Assembly: GCA_965237985.1 (NCBI GenBank)
Contig: OZ250161.1
Coordinates: 434,001 to 498,000, forward strand
Source: G965212025 sp965237985
GTDB lineage: Bacteria; Pseudomonadota; Gammaproteobacteria; Poriferisulfidales; Oxydemutatoraceae
DNA length: 64,000 bases
Direction of reading: 5' to 3'
Below the pieces are notes generated by a model. It searched no databases. It saw nothing but the letters and a program-made list of their open reading frames with translations, and was not told where the DNA came from. Both the position numbers and the translations under genes were made by a program. Positions 44,853-53,914 of the stretch are shown here, in pieces; position 1 is the first letter of the stretch, and each line of letters begins with the position of its first letter.

Positions 44853-45812
44853 CTAAGGCACTGTTGTCGTCTTGACGGTGCGACATTCCCATCGCTTTGC
44901 GAACCTTTGCCCATAATTTTCTATCTCGCTTTGACTCAAAGACTGCAAAGCGCGATCGGCCTGCCTAGGAGAAGAAATAATCGCCATATCACAGCCGGCC
45001 GCCAAAGCCTGTCTGAGCGGCACTTTCTTTGGCCCGGAAACTGCCCGCATAGAAAGATCGTCACTAAAGACAATCCCTTCAAAACGCAACCGGGAACGCA
45101 ATTCCCGGGTGAGCCAGAAATAGGAAAGACTGGCAGGACAGTCGTCCACTGCGCTGTATTGAACATGAGCAGCCATAATGGCATCCAGCTGGTCGGCCAG
45201 CACGGCAAAGGGCACCATGTCACGATTCCGGATATTCTCGTAGGACCGCTGATCGACCACTTTTTGCAGATGGGTATCCATCACAACCGAACCATGCCCG
45301 GGAAAATGCTTCCCAACACCAATCATGTTTTCTGCATGCAATCCTTCGAGCAATGCGGAACCGAGTTCGGTCACTGCTTCCGGTTCACTGTGGAAAGCAC
45401 GGTTACCAATGACTCCTGTCTTGTAAATTGCCAGGTCCAGTACCGGAGTAAAACTGAAATCAATACCCACTTCAGACAGCTCTCTGGCGATCAAGGCCCC
45501 GCATCTTCTTGCCATATTTCTACCTTTTTCGGAATTTTCGTCGTAAACCTTGCCGACATCCCTCATCGGCGGCAAATGACTGAAACCTTTTTTGAAACGT
45601 TGCACTCTACCTCCTTCATGATCTACAGCCACTACAAGACCGGCACGGCACTTCCGTATTTCCCCCAGCAGTTCAATCAACTTTCTCTTCGAGGCATAGT
45701 TCCGCGAAAAAATCACAACACCGCCAACTGCCGGATGTTGTAATCTGTTCAAGTCAGACTCGTCCAGACTCACCCCGGATACCGAAATCATAACGGGCCC
45801 AAGAAAACTCAT
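44853..45812 (-). CDS. nagZ: Beta-N-acetylhexosaminidase NagZ
   Basis: Cytosolic glycoside hydrolase family 3 enzyme that removes GlcNAc from recycled muropeptides. VVAVDHEGGRVQRFK, the FTPVLDL block, VGKHFPGHGSVVMDTH, the AAHVQYSAVD segment, and FSDDLSMRAVSG with the nucleophile Asp are diagnostic. The 319-residue length is normal. Its first 118 bases were copied in the 4.16-kb duplication and reappear at 49854-49971. Downstream of the unidentified large gene A on the same strand, 45 bases apart. Confidence 0.96.
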   Translation of the reverse strand: MSFLGPVMISVSGVSLDESDLNRLQHPAVGGVVIFSRNYASKRKLIELLGEIRKCRAGLVVAVDHEGGRVQRFKKGFSHLPPMRDVGKVYDENSEKGRNMARRCGALIARELSEVGIDFSFTPVLDLAIYKTGVIGNRAFHSEPEAVTELGSALLEGLHAENMIGVGKHFPGHGSVVMDTHLQKVVDQRSYENIRNRDMVPFAVLADQLDAIMAAHVQYSAVDDCPASLSYFWLTRELRSRLRFEGIVFSDDLSMRAVSGPKKVPLRQALAAGCDMAIISSPRQADRALQSLSQSEIENYGQRFAKRWECRTVKTTTVP

Positions 45813-45857
45813 AAAACCAGAAAATCCCGCTGACTGCCGAAGAAAGCGTCAGGAATC

Positions 45858-48800
45858 TCAGTCCGTCTGTGCCTGTGCCGCTAAATTATCATCCAGGAGC
45901 TTACGAAGAACGACACGGCCTCTCAGAAGGAACCCCAGAGTTTCATAAAGGCTCATACCCCATCGCAAATCATCATCCATTAGTTGACTTCCCATTTCAT
46001 CGCGCCACGCCTTTCGAATTTTGTTGGCACTACCAAAACGTAAGCTCATGTAAGCTTCTTGACGATTTGCAAAAGGATTCTCAGTGACAGAATAGGTAAA
46101 AAAGCTGAGCGGCCCTCTTGCCAAGATGGCATCGCTCCCCCTCCTCGCCAAATCTGTGTAAGACTTTGCAACAGACTGAAGTGCTTCGTAACAATTGCCA
46201 GGCAGAATCACGGCATTCTCAAGTCCGTCATTTCGTCCCCTGACAGCCAGTTCACGCCGATATTGCCGCCAACTCAACTCAGTGATCTTTGAGAAAATCT
46301 GCATTTGCAACTCCTCGCTGGACACATGTTTACCGACCGCAGTCTTTTTTGCAGTCCAGTGATTAATCGCGTTTTCAATAAATTTTTCGCTCCCCTCAAG
46401 CTGCAAAATATCTAAACTATCCAGTATTTCTTCATCCACATAAGAGCTGTTCATCACCTTGCCGAGAATCACTATTTTCGAAAGATGCTGCAGGTAAAGC
46501 AACGTTTCTCTGTTTCCGTCGACATTTTCACCGATCCCCAGAGCAGCCAGAGCAGCCACCCGTTGCCGCTCATTCTTGTCAGAAACCCATAGAATTGGAT
46601 CTTGCCGTTTGGCTGCAAAAGCCTGGTCACAAACCTCTTTCAGGTAGGCGTCATCGTTTGCCTGGTCACTGCGCCCCAGATCACGCAAGATGATCTTGGC
46701 CAGTTCCCGTTCAAGGACTTCACGCAAAACGCCAGGAAGGTCCCGGGTATTGTCAACCACCCCTGGAGCTTTCCCGGCAACAGCCATTGCATAAGGTGCC
46801 AGGCTTTGTAGCTTTGCGGCAAGATCTTCCATGTATTCTTCTGAATCCATAGCGTCCGCAGGATTGTCTCCAATGGCAGTACGCAGAGGAAGATAAAAAT
46901 CATTCCTGAAAACCTGCCTTCGAAATTGCACTGGAAATTTTTCTCTGACGTCACACAAAGACAGCCCGGCCGTTTCTGTTTTAATCTCTGTAAATAAATC
47001 GCCGGCCTGCAACAGGCATTCCAACTCATAACTTTTGCTTTCTTTGCTCACGTCACACACCCGTTCTAGTAAGGCACTTCTATATAAATCGAACAGAACA
47101 CTGCGGTAGTCACGTGTCTCTCCCTTCCCGAAGATATTCAGGTAGTTTGCTACGGGTAGATTCGAATTCCCGATGTTTTTCCGACCAAAGCATGAACACT
47201 CCTTCCAAGCCAACCGTAATGCCGTGTCCACCATGATTTCCGACGGAGCCTCAGCGATAAAGCGTCGGCCGTATTCGGGGCCTGAATAGTTCTTCCACGA
47301 CTGGTCGCACAAAAGCTTGAAAATTTTTATTTCCAAATCATCCTCGTTCATCGCTTTGTCATTAGCGGCACTTGCCAGTTCGCTGAATTTTATTACCTCC
47401 TCAACAGACCTTAAAAAATTTTCAATTTTCGGCGGATTAGCGCTGAACCATCGACTGTCTACCGAGGTCCCTTGGGTATATGACATTAAAACGTAGGCAT
47501 TGGTCGCAGCCGCCAAACCACAAGCCTGGTGGTAGGCCTTCTGGTTGCCTGCCAATCCAAATTTCTCTAGCAAACGTTCCTTGATGGCATGGTTTTCCCC
47601 TCTCCCGATTCCCGCAGCATCAGGTGCCGCCGCCATTTGCGATTGAAAAACCTTCTGCCGCAGGCTGTCGACTGTATTTTCTGGAGATCGGTTCTCAACC
47701 CCGGCAAGCGTGGCAGAACAAACGTCTATTTCCAAAAAATTCCTGATGTCTGAGTATCCCAAGGCGCAGTGCTGACCTTCCTGGTTCTGTGCTCTTTTCG
47801 CCACCATGCCCAGGTAGTTATTCTTGTGCAGGCAGAGGCACCCCTCGGCAAAATCTTTCCTTGCATCCTCGCTGCCAAACTGGGGAAGACCGCCGACCTC
47901 TCGAAGTGCGGGCTCCAAATAGTGACCATAAAAATCTTCGGCATTGCCTGTCACCTGGTCAAACCGTGACGCATGTTCCTCAAAGATCCCTGAGCGATTT
48001 TCCTGTGTAACTGACTGGACTGGGGGGCGATGCAAATGCCGAAGCCCTTTCCACCTTTCGTTACAGCTGACCACCTGGTACACCTCTTCCTGAACGCGCA
48101 CGGACTGCTGCGCATGACCCGTGGCTTCGTTGTAAGCAGGCACCCCACCTGCAGATGTCTGTGGGGTGGCATCCAGTAACTGAAAAAGACGACGCTCGTC
48201 ATGATCCACGGCTGAAGGTGGAACTTCGATATTCTGAAGATCCTCTCTCGTCACGGGGTTCCCTCCGTAATCATAAGGTACCGGACGAATTCGGGGGGCT
48301 GGATTTGTGTTAACATGCCGCCAATCATTGACTGAGGTTACGTCTTCATAGCCTGGAATCCGATCGTTGACTGCTTCCTGCCGGGCATCTGTCACCACAG
48401 CCTCGTACTCAGGCGGAACGACGGTTCCCACCCCCCCGCCATGGTTCTCTGTAGGCTGCCCGATGGTCGCAAAAAGTTCGTTGACTGCCTTGCTGTAGAA
48501 AGAGGCTCTTAATGGCAGACCGCGGTCGATCTTGAAGTCCAGTTCACGCAGATATTTTTCTTTCGCCTCAGAATTCACGACCTGCAATTCATTAATCTGT
48601 TCTCTAAAGCTAAACAACGCCGCAGCTTTTTGGTCACCTTCCTTAAAACATTTCAAACGTGTCAGACCAAAAAATTTGTCTTTTAAGAACGCTACGGTGT
48701 ACCCGAAGAAACCGGACTCCTTCCCGACATATACTGTCCCTTCGCCACTGTCTTTCCGTAATTCAACTACTCCAGCATTGAAACGCTGTTGACGCGCAGC

Positions 48801-48860
48801 CCAAGCCACCTCAGTCGCATCACGCCCTACAAAACCGACACCATTCAAAATAGTAGCCAT
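45858..48860 (-). CDS. Large protein of unrecognised family, copy A (GFVGR-signature, PPxY linker)
   Basis: A 1000-residue protein I do not recognise. The N-terminal domain (about 1-125) begins ATILNGVGFVGRDATEVA and contains GFFGYTVAFLKDKFFGL and KEKYLRELDFKIDRGL. A proline-rich linker (about 130-270) has PPEY and several PVPY- or PGY-like motifs. The rest (about 290-1000) looks alpha-helical and soluble, ending with YSVTENPFANRQEAY and SANKIRKAWRDEM. There is no signal peptide, membrane helix or obvious catalytic motif. ATG 48860 has GGAAGG upstream. Copy B is about 95 percent identical by eye. An effector or toxin role is possible, but unproven. Confidence 0.85.
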   Translation of the reverse strand: MATILNGVGFVGRDATEVAWAARQQRFNAGVVELRKDSGEGTVYVGKESGFFGYTVAFLKDKFFGLTRLKCFKEGDQKAAALFSFREQINELQVVNSEAKEKYLRELDFKIDRGLPLRASFYSKAVNELFATIGQPTENHGGGVGTVVPPEYEAVVTDARQEAVNDRIPGYEDVTSVNDWRHVNTNPAPRIRPVPYDYGGNPVTREDLQNIEVPPSAVDHDERRLFQLLDATPQTSAGGVPAYNEATGHAQQSVRVQEEVYQVVSCNERWKGLRHLHRPPVQSVTQENRSGIFEEHASRFDQVTGNAEDFYGHYLEPALREVGGLPQFGSEDARKDFAEGCLCLHKNNYLGMVAKRAQNQEGQHCALGYSDIRNFLEIDVCSATLAGVENRSPENTVDSLRQKVFQSQMAAAPDAAGIGRGENHAIKERLLEKFGLAGNQKAYHQACGLAAATNAYVLMSYTQGTSVDSRWFSANPPKIENFLRSVEEVIKFSELASAANDKAMNEDDLEIKIFKLLCDQSWKNYSGPEYGRRFIAEAPSEIMVDTALRLAWKECSCFGRKNIGNSNLPVANYLNIFGKGETRDYRSVLFDLYRSALLERVCDVSKESKSYELECLLQAGDLFTEIKTETAGLSLCDVREKFPVQFRRQVFRNDFYLPLRTAIGDNPADAMDSEEYMEDLAAKLQSLAPYAMAVAGKAPGVVDNTRDLPGVLREVLERELAKIILRDLGRSDQANDDAYLKEVCDQAFAAKRQDPILWVSDKNERQRVAALAALGIGENVDGNRETLLYLQHLSKIVILGKVMNSSYVDEEILDSLDILQLEGSEKFIENAINHWTAKKTAVGKHVSSEELQMQIFSKITELSWRQYRRELAVRGRNDGLENAVILPGNCYEALQSVAKSYTDLARRGSDAILARGPLSFFTYSVTENPFANRQEAYMSLRFGSANKIRKAWRDEMGSQLMDDDLRWGMSLYETLGFLLRGRVVLRKLLDDNLAAQAQTD

Positions 48861-48927
48861 GACAACCTTCCCATGATTCTACCAGGCATCCACATACGTT
48901 GCCATTCTAATACCAATCGGTGGTTGC

Positions 48928-49270
48928 GCTCAAGCTACGCAAAATATCTAAACTATCCGGTATTTTTTCATCCACATAAGAACCACGGCTGTTCACCTTG
49001 CCGCGAATCACTATTTTCGAAAAATGCTGCAGGTAAAGCAACGCTTCTCTGTTTCCGTCGGAATTTTCACCGATCCCCAGATCAGCCATAGCAGACACCC
49101 GTTGCGCCTCATTATCGTAAGAAACCCGTAGAATTGGCTCTTGCCGTTTGGCTGCAAAAACCTGGTCACAAACCTCTTTCAGGTAGGCGTCATCGTTTGC
49201 CTGGCCACTGCGCCCCAGATCACGCAAGATGACCTTGGCCAGTTCCCGTTCAAGGACTTCACGCAAAACG
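48928..49270 (-). pseudogene. Internal fragment of the large-gene family (A')
   Basis: This stretch matches the part of copies A and B around 46406-46733 and 50567-50892. Translated on the minus strand it reads VLREVLERELAKVILRDLGR through ANDDAYLKEVCDQVFAAKRQ to SYVDEKIPDSLDIL. It lacks both gene ends. It has its own differences from A and B (for example MADLGIGENSDGN), so it is not a recent exact copy of either. It is joined abruptly to the conserved block at 49271. Confidence 0.85.
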
Positions 49271-49790
49271 CCCCACGCAGCCGAGGAATTTACCAAACCA
49301 AAGGACTGCCCCTGATCTCGGTGGAAGGTCACTCTGCCCATAGTCACATGGAGGACCTATTTGAGGGCTACGCCAGCACCGCCATTTTGTCGGTCTTCTA
49401 TGGGTGGCCAGATCGCCAACAGACTCTGGCAACCATGCCCCCGGCACTGAGAGGCGACTCGAGACAACGGGACAAAGCAGTCAGGTTCTGCATCTGCTGC
49501 CATACGGGGCCTGCTGACTTCCCGGTGCGTGGCCAGGACGCGCTCCGGCCGATCTCGGATTGGCCCCCTCACTGTACTGGTGCGTGGAGCGTACTCACAT
49601 CTCGGAAACAGCTCAGCCAGAAAGTGACCAGAGAATCGAAGCTGAAGACCGGCAACACAAAGAGAAAACAGCCATTGCCAGACCACTTTCTTCAAGATTG
49701 GGTGAAACAACGTAATGCACGCCGCGGTAACGATCGCTGGTCCTGCTGACACATGGAAACCTGAGCACTCAGGATCCTTGCACACTCAGC
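49271..49790. repeat. Conserved 520-bp block, copy 1 (second copy at 53389-53907)
   Basis: Begins CCCCACGCAGCCGAGGAATT and runs to the CTCAGCCTCAAATC junction with the 257-bp repeat. The two copies are nearly identical. Open frames exist on both strands in both copies, but most differences change the residue in either frame, which argues against selection on protein. No family is recognised. It may be regulatory or a mobile-element remnant. Confidence 0.7.
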
Positions 49791-49853
49791 CTCAAATCGG
49801 TGAGCAACCGGCAACCCCACGGCTAAAAGGATCCGGATGCGCCAGTGCCAAGA

Positions 49854-49971
49854 CATAGTTCCGCGAAAAAATCACAACACCGCCAACTGCCGGATGTTGT
49901 AATCTGTTCAAGTCAGACTTGTCCAGACTCACCCCGGATACCGAAATCATAACGGGCCCAAGAAAACTCAT
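49854..49971 (-). pseudogene. nagZ: 5' fragment of nagZ
   Basis: Copy of the first 39 codons of nagZ, ATG at 49971 (MSFLGPVMISVSGVS onward to VVIFSRNY), with one substitution visible (Glu to Lys at residue 18). At 49854 it joins the 257-bp repeat sequence, which extends the frame about 20 codons to a stop near 49795. It marks the left breakpoint of the 4.16-kb duplication and shows the direction of copying. Confidence 0.9.
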
Positions 49972-50016
49972 AAAACCAGAAAATCCCGCTGACTGCCGAA
50001 GAAAGCGTCAGGAATC

Positions 50017-53000
50017 TCAGTCCGTCTGTGCCTGTGGCGCTAAATTCTCATCCAGGAGCTTACGAAGAACGACACGGCCACTCAGAAGGAACCCCAGAGT
50101 TTCATCAGGTCCCATAACCCATCGCCGCAAATCATCATCCATTAGTTGACTTTCCATTTCATCGCGCCACGCCTTTCGAATTTTGTTGGCGCTACCAAAA
50201 CGTAAGCTCATGTAAGCTTCTTGACGATTCGCAAAAGGATTGTCACTGACAGAATAGGAAAAAAAGCTGAACGCCCCCCTTGCCAAGATGGCATCGCTCC
50301 CCTCCCTCGCCAAATCTGTGTAAGCCTTTGCAGAAAACTGAAGTGCTTCGTAACAATTGCCAGGCAGAATCACGGCATCCTCAAGTCCGTCATTTCGTCC
50401 CCTGACAGCCAGTTCACGCCGATATTGCCGCCAACTCAAGTTAGTGATCTTTGTGAAAATCTGCATTTGCAACTCCTCGCTGGACACATTTTCACCGACC
50501 GCAGTCTTTTTTGCAGTCCAGTGATTAATCGTGTTTTCAATAAATTTTTCGCTCCCCTCAAGCTGCAAAATATCTAAACTATCCAGTATTTCTTTATCCA
50601 CATAAGAACTGTGCATCACCTTGAGGCGAATCACTACTTTCGAAAGATGCTGCAGGTAAAGCAACGTTTCTCTGTTTCCGTCGACATTTTCACCGATCCC
50701 CAGAGCAGCCAGAGCAGCCACCCGTTGCACCTCATTCTCGTCAGAAACCCGTAAAATTGGATCTTGCCGCTTGGCTGTAAAAGCCTGATCACAAACCTCT
50801 TTCAGGTAGGCGTCATCGTTTGCCTGGCCACTGCGCCCCAGATCACGCAAGATGACCTTGGCCAGTTCCCGTTCAAGGACTTCACGCAAAACGCCAGGAA
50901 GGTCCCGGGTATTGTCAACCACCCCTGGAGCTTTCCCAGCAACAGCCATTGCATAAGGTGCCAAGCTTTGTAGCTTTGCGGCAAGATCCGCCATGTATTC
51001 ATCCTTACTGTCTTGTGAATCCATAGCGTCCGTAGGGTCGCTTCCAATGGCAGCACACAGAGGAAGATAAAAATCGTCCATAAAAAGCTGCCCTCGAAAT
51101 TGCACTGGAAATTTTTCTCTGACGTCACACAAAGACAGCCCGGCCGTTTCTGTTTTAATCTCTGTAAATAAATCGCCGGCCTGCAACAGGCATTCCAACT
51201 CATAACTTTTGCTTTCTTTGTTCACGTCACGCACCCGTTCTAGCAAGGCACTTCTATATAAATCGAACAGAACACGGTGGTAGTCACGTGTCTCTCCCTT
51301 CCCGAAGATATTCAGGTAGTTTGCTACGGGTAGATTCGAATTCCCGATGTTTTTCCGACCAAAGCATGAACACTCCTTCCAGGCCAACCGTAATGCCGTG
51401 TCCACCATGATTTCCGACGGAGCCTCAGCGATAAAGCGTCGGCCGTATTCGGGGCCTGAATAGTTCTTCCACGACTGGTCGCACAAAAGCTTGAAAATTT
51501 TTATTTCCAAATCATCCTCGTTCATCGCTTTGCCATTAGCGGCACTTGCCAATTCGCTGAATTTTATTACTTCCTCAACAGACCTTGAAAAATTTACAAT
51601 TTCCGGCGGATTAGCACTGAACCATCGACTGTTTACCGAGGTCCCTTGGGTATATATCATTAAAACGTAGTCATTGGTCGCAGCCGCCAAACCACAAGCC
51701 TGGTGGTAGGCCTTCTGGTTGCCTGCCAATCCAAATTTCTCTAGCAAACGTTCCTTGATGGCATGGTTTTCCCCTCTCCCGATTCCCGCAGCATCAGGTG
51801 CCGCCGCCATTTGCGATTGAAAAACCTTCTGCCGCAGGCTGTCGACTGTATTTTCTGGAGATCGGTTCTCAACCCCGGCAAGCGTGGCAGAACAAACGTC
51901 TATTTCCAAAAAATTCCTGATGTCTGAGTATCCCAAGGCGCAGTGCTGACCTTCCTGGTTCTGTGCTCTTTTCGCCACCATGCCTAGGTAGTTATTCTTG
52001 TGCAGGCAGAGGCACCCCTCGGCAAAATCTTTCCTTGCATCCTCGCTGCCAAACTGGGGAAGACCGCCGACCTCTCGAAGTGCGGGCTCCAAATAGTGAC
52101 CATAAAAATCTTCGGCATTGCCTGTCACCTGGTCAAACCGTGACGCATGTTCCTCAAAGATCCCTGAGCGATTTTCCTGTGTAACTGACTGGACTGGGGG
52201 GCGATGCAGATGCCCAAGCCCTTTCCACCTTTCGTTACAGTTGACCATCTGGTACACCTCTTCCTGAACGCGCACGGACTGCTGTGCATGACCCGTGGCT
52301 TCGTTGTAAGCAGGCACTCCACCTGCAGATGTCTGTGGGGTGGCATCCAGTAACTGAAAAAGACGACGCTCGTCATGATCCACGGCTGAAGGTGGAACTT
52401 CGATATTCTGAAGATCCTCTCTCGTCACGGGGTTCCCTCCGTAATCATAAGGTACCGGACGAATTCGGGGGGCTGGATTTGTGTTAACATGCCGCCAATC
52501 ATTGACTGAGGTTACGTCATCATAGCGTGGAATCCGATGGTTGGCTGCTTCCTGCCGGGCATCTGTCGCCACAGCCTCGTACTCAGGCGGAACGACGGTT
52601 CCCACCCCCCCGCCATGGTTCTCTGTAGGCTGCCCGATGGTCGCAAAAAGTTCGTTGACTGCCTTGCTGTAGAAAGAGGCTCTTAATGGCAGACCGCGGT
52701 CGATCTTGAAGTCCAGTTCACGCAGATATTTTTCTTTCGCCTCAGAATTCACGACCTGCAATTCATTAATCTGTTCTCTAAAGCTAAACAACGCCGCAGC
52801 TTTTTGGTCACCTTCCTTAAAACATTTCAAACGTGTCAGACCAAAAAATTTGTCTTTTAAGAACGCTACGGTGTACCCGAAGAAACCGGACTTCTTCCCA
52901 ACATATACTGTCCCTTCGCCACTATCTTTCCGTAATTCAAATACTCCAGCATTGAAACGCTGTTGACGCGCAGCCCCAGCCACCTCAGCCGCATCACGCC

Positions 53001-53034
53001 CTACAAAACCGACACCATTCAAAATAGTAGACAC
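50017..53034 (-). CDS. Large protein of unrecognised family, copy B (GFVGR-signature, PPxY linker)
   Basis: A 1005-residue near-twin of copy A. It starts at GTG 53034 with GGGGAGG upstream. Substitutions are scattered, with a small cluster near residues 655-690, where B has four extra residues (AMDSQDSKDEYM versus AMDSEEYM), and another near the C-terminus (LRRWVMGPDETLG versus LRWGMSLYETLG). Both copies keep open frames over 3 kb, which suggests recent duplication or selection. The linker again has PPEY and proline-tyrosine motifs. No function can be named from sequence. Confidence 0.85.
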   Translation of the reverse strand: MSTILNGVGFVGRDAAEVAGAARQQRFNAGVFELRKDSGEGTVYVGKKSGFFGYTVAFLKDKFFGLTRLKCFKEGDQKAAALFSFREQINELQVVNSEAKEKYLRELDFKIDRGLPLRASFYSKAVNELFATIGQPTENHGGGVGTVVPPEYEAVATDARQEAANHRIPRYDDVTSVNDWRHVNTNPAPRIRPVPYDYGGNPVTREDLQNIEVPPSAVDHDERRLFQLLDATPQTSAGGVPAYNEATGHAQQSVRVQEEVYQMVNCNERWKGLGHLHRPPVQSVTQENRSGIFEEHASRFDQVTGNAEDFYGHYLEPALREVGGLPQFGSEDARKDFAEGCLCLHKNNYLGMVAKRAQNQEGQHCALGYSDIRNFLEIDVCSATLAGVENRSPENTVDSLRQKVFQSQMAAAPDAAGIGRGENHAIKERLLEKFGLAGNQKAYHQACGLAAATNDYVLMIYTQGTSVNSRWFSANPPEIVNFSRSVEEVIKFSELASAANGKAMNEDDLEIKIFKLLCDQSWKNYSGPEYGRRFIAEAPSEIMVDTALRLAWKECSCFGRKNIGNSNLPVANYLNIFGKGETRDYHRVLFDLYRSALLERVRDVNKESKSYELECLLQAGDLFTEIKTETAGLSLCDVREKFPVQFRGQLFMDDFYLPLCAAIGSDPTDAMDSQDSKDEYMADLAAKLQSLAPYAMAVAGKAPGVVDNTRDLPGVLREVLERELAKVILRDLGRSGQANDDAYLKEVCDQAFTAKRQDPILRVSDENEVQRVAALAALGIGENVDGNRETLLYLQHLSKVVIRLKVMHSSYVDKEILDSLDILQLEGSEKFIENTINHWTAKKTAVGENVSSEELQMQIFTKITNLSWRQYRRELAVRGRNDGLEDAVILPGNCYEALQFSAKAYTDLAREGSDAILARGAFSFFSYSVSDNPFANRQEAYMSLRFGSANKIRKAWRDEMESQLMDDDLRRWVMGPDETLGFLLSGRVVLRKLLDENLAPQAQTD

Positions 53035-53328
53035 GACAACCTCCCCAGTATTCTACCGGACATACACATACGTTGCTATTCTAGCACCAATCGGTGGTTG
53101 CGATGCGGGCAACATCGGTTCATGAGTACTTGGGAACAAAGGCCGCGCGTGGGTTCACGTTCATTCCCCAGGGTATCGTCTGACACGCCGACAGGCTACA
53201 CACGATCTGTGCATTTCAGCGAGCGGCACAGTCCCAGGCTTCACCAGGCTCAAAGGGACAAAGGTGATTCCGCATTGGTGGTGAACAAAAGGGGTGGAAG
53301 CCGAGAGCGGCTGCGCGATGTAGACCCT

Positions 53329-53376
53329 GTTGCGTCCCGGTCTTGCCGGTGGGGGTTGCCCCCCCAAGGATGCAAC
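53329..53376. other. Compound hairpin upstream of the conserved block, copy B
   Basis: GTTGCGTCC (53329-53337) pairs with GGATGCAAC (53368-53376) with one G-T pair. Inside are a CGG/CCG stem and a GGGGG/CCCCC stem-loop. It lies in the sequence unique to copy B. It might be a structured RNA, a terminator-like element or a recombination site. Confidence 0.35.
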
Positions 53377-53388
53377 GTTGCAAACCGC

Positions 53389-53907
53389 CCCACGCAGCCG
53401 AGGAATTTGCCAAACCAAAGGACTGCCCTGATCTCGGTGGAAGGTCACTCTGCCCATAGTCACATGGAGGACCTATTTGAGGGCTACGCCAGCACCGCCA
53501 TTTTGTCGGTCTTCTATGGGTGGCCAGCTCGCCAACAGACTCTGGCAACCATGCCCCCGGCACTGAGAGGCGACTCGAGACAACGGGACAAAGCAGTCAG
53601 GTTCTGCATCTGCTGCCATACGGGGCCTGCTGACTTCCCGGTGCGTGGCCAGAACGCGCTCTGGCCGATCTCGGATTGCCCCCCTCACTGTACTGGTGCG
53701 TGGAACGTACTCACATCTCGGAAACAGCTCAGCCAGAAAGTGACCAGAGAATCGAAGCTGAAGATCGGCAACACAAAGAGAAAACAGCCATCGCCGGACC
53801 ACTTTCTTCAGGATTGGGTGAAACAACGTAATGCACGCCGCGGTAACGGTCGCTGGTCCTGCTGACACATGGAAATCTGAGCACTCAGGATCCTTGCACA
53901 CTCAGCC
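53389..53907. repeat. Conserved 520-bp block, copy 2
   Basis: Second copy of the block at 49271-49790. It differs by scattered substitutions and a one-base deletion near 53424 (CTGCCCTGATC versus CTGCCCCTGATC). It is followed at once by the array of 257-bp repeats, just as copy 1 is followed by a truncated first unit. Confidence 0.75.
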
Positions 53908-53914
53908 TCAAATC

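Larger units (their letters stand above)
45695..53914. repeat. Direct tandem duplication, unit about 4.16 kb, two copies
   Basis: Copy A starts at 45695 inside nagZ and copy B at 49854. Landmarks are offset by 4159 bases (for instance the stops of the large genes at 45858 and 50017). Each copy has the nagZ 5' end, a large gene on the minus strand, then a conserved 520-bp block (about 49271-49790 and 53389-53907). Between gene and block the copies differ: A has an internal fragment of the large gene (48928-49270) and B has unrelated sequence (53101-53388). Copy A ends with 60 bases of the 257-bp repeat; copy B runs into five full copies. Confidence 0.9.

Noticed and set aside
44652..45743. 363-codon plus-strand frame over nagZ
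   Set aside because: It is antisense to nagZ, which has the complete catalytic signature, and has no recognisable domain.
53101..53388. Possible integron attC site or group II intron end in the copy B unique DNA
   Set aside because: Only a generic hairpin is visible; the core-site bases and intron domain V pattern are not convincing.
52963..53865. Plus-strand open frame of 300 codons running antisense to the start of copy B and through the conserved block
   Set aside because: Its first part is only antisense to copy B, and in the block most copy differences change the residue. The matching frame in copy 1 has a different 5' part.
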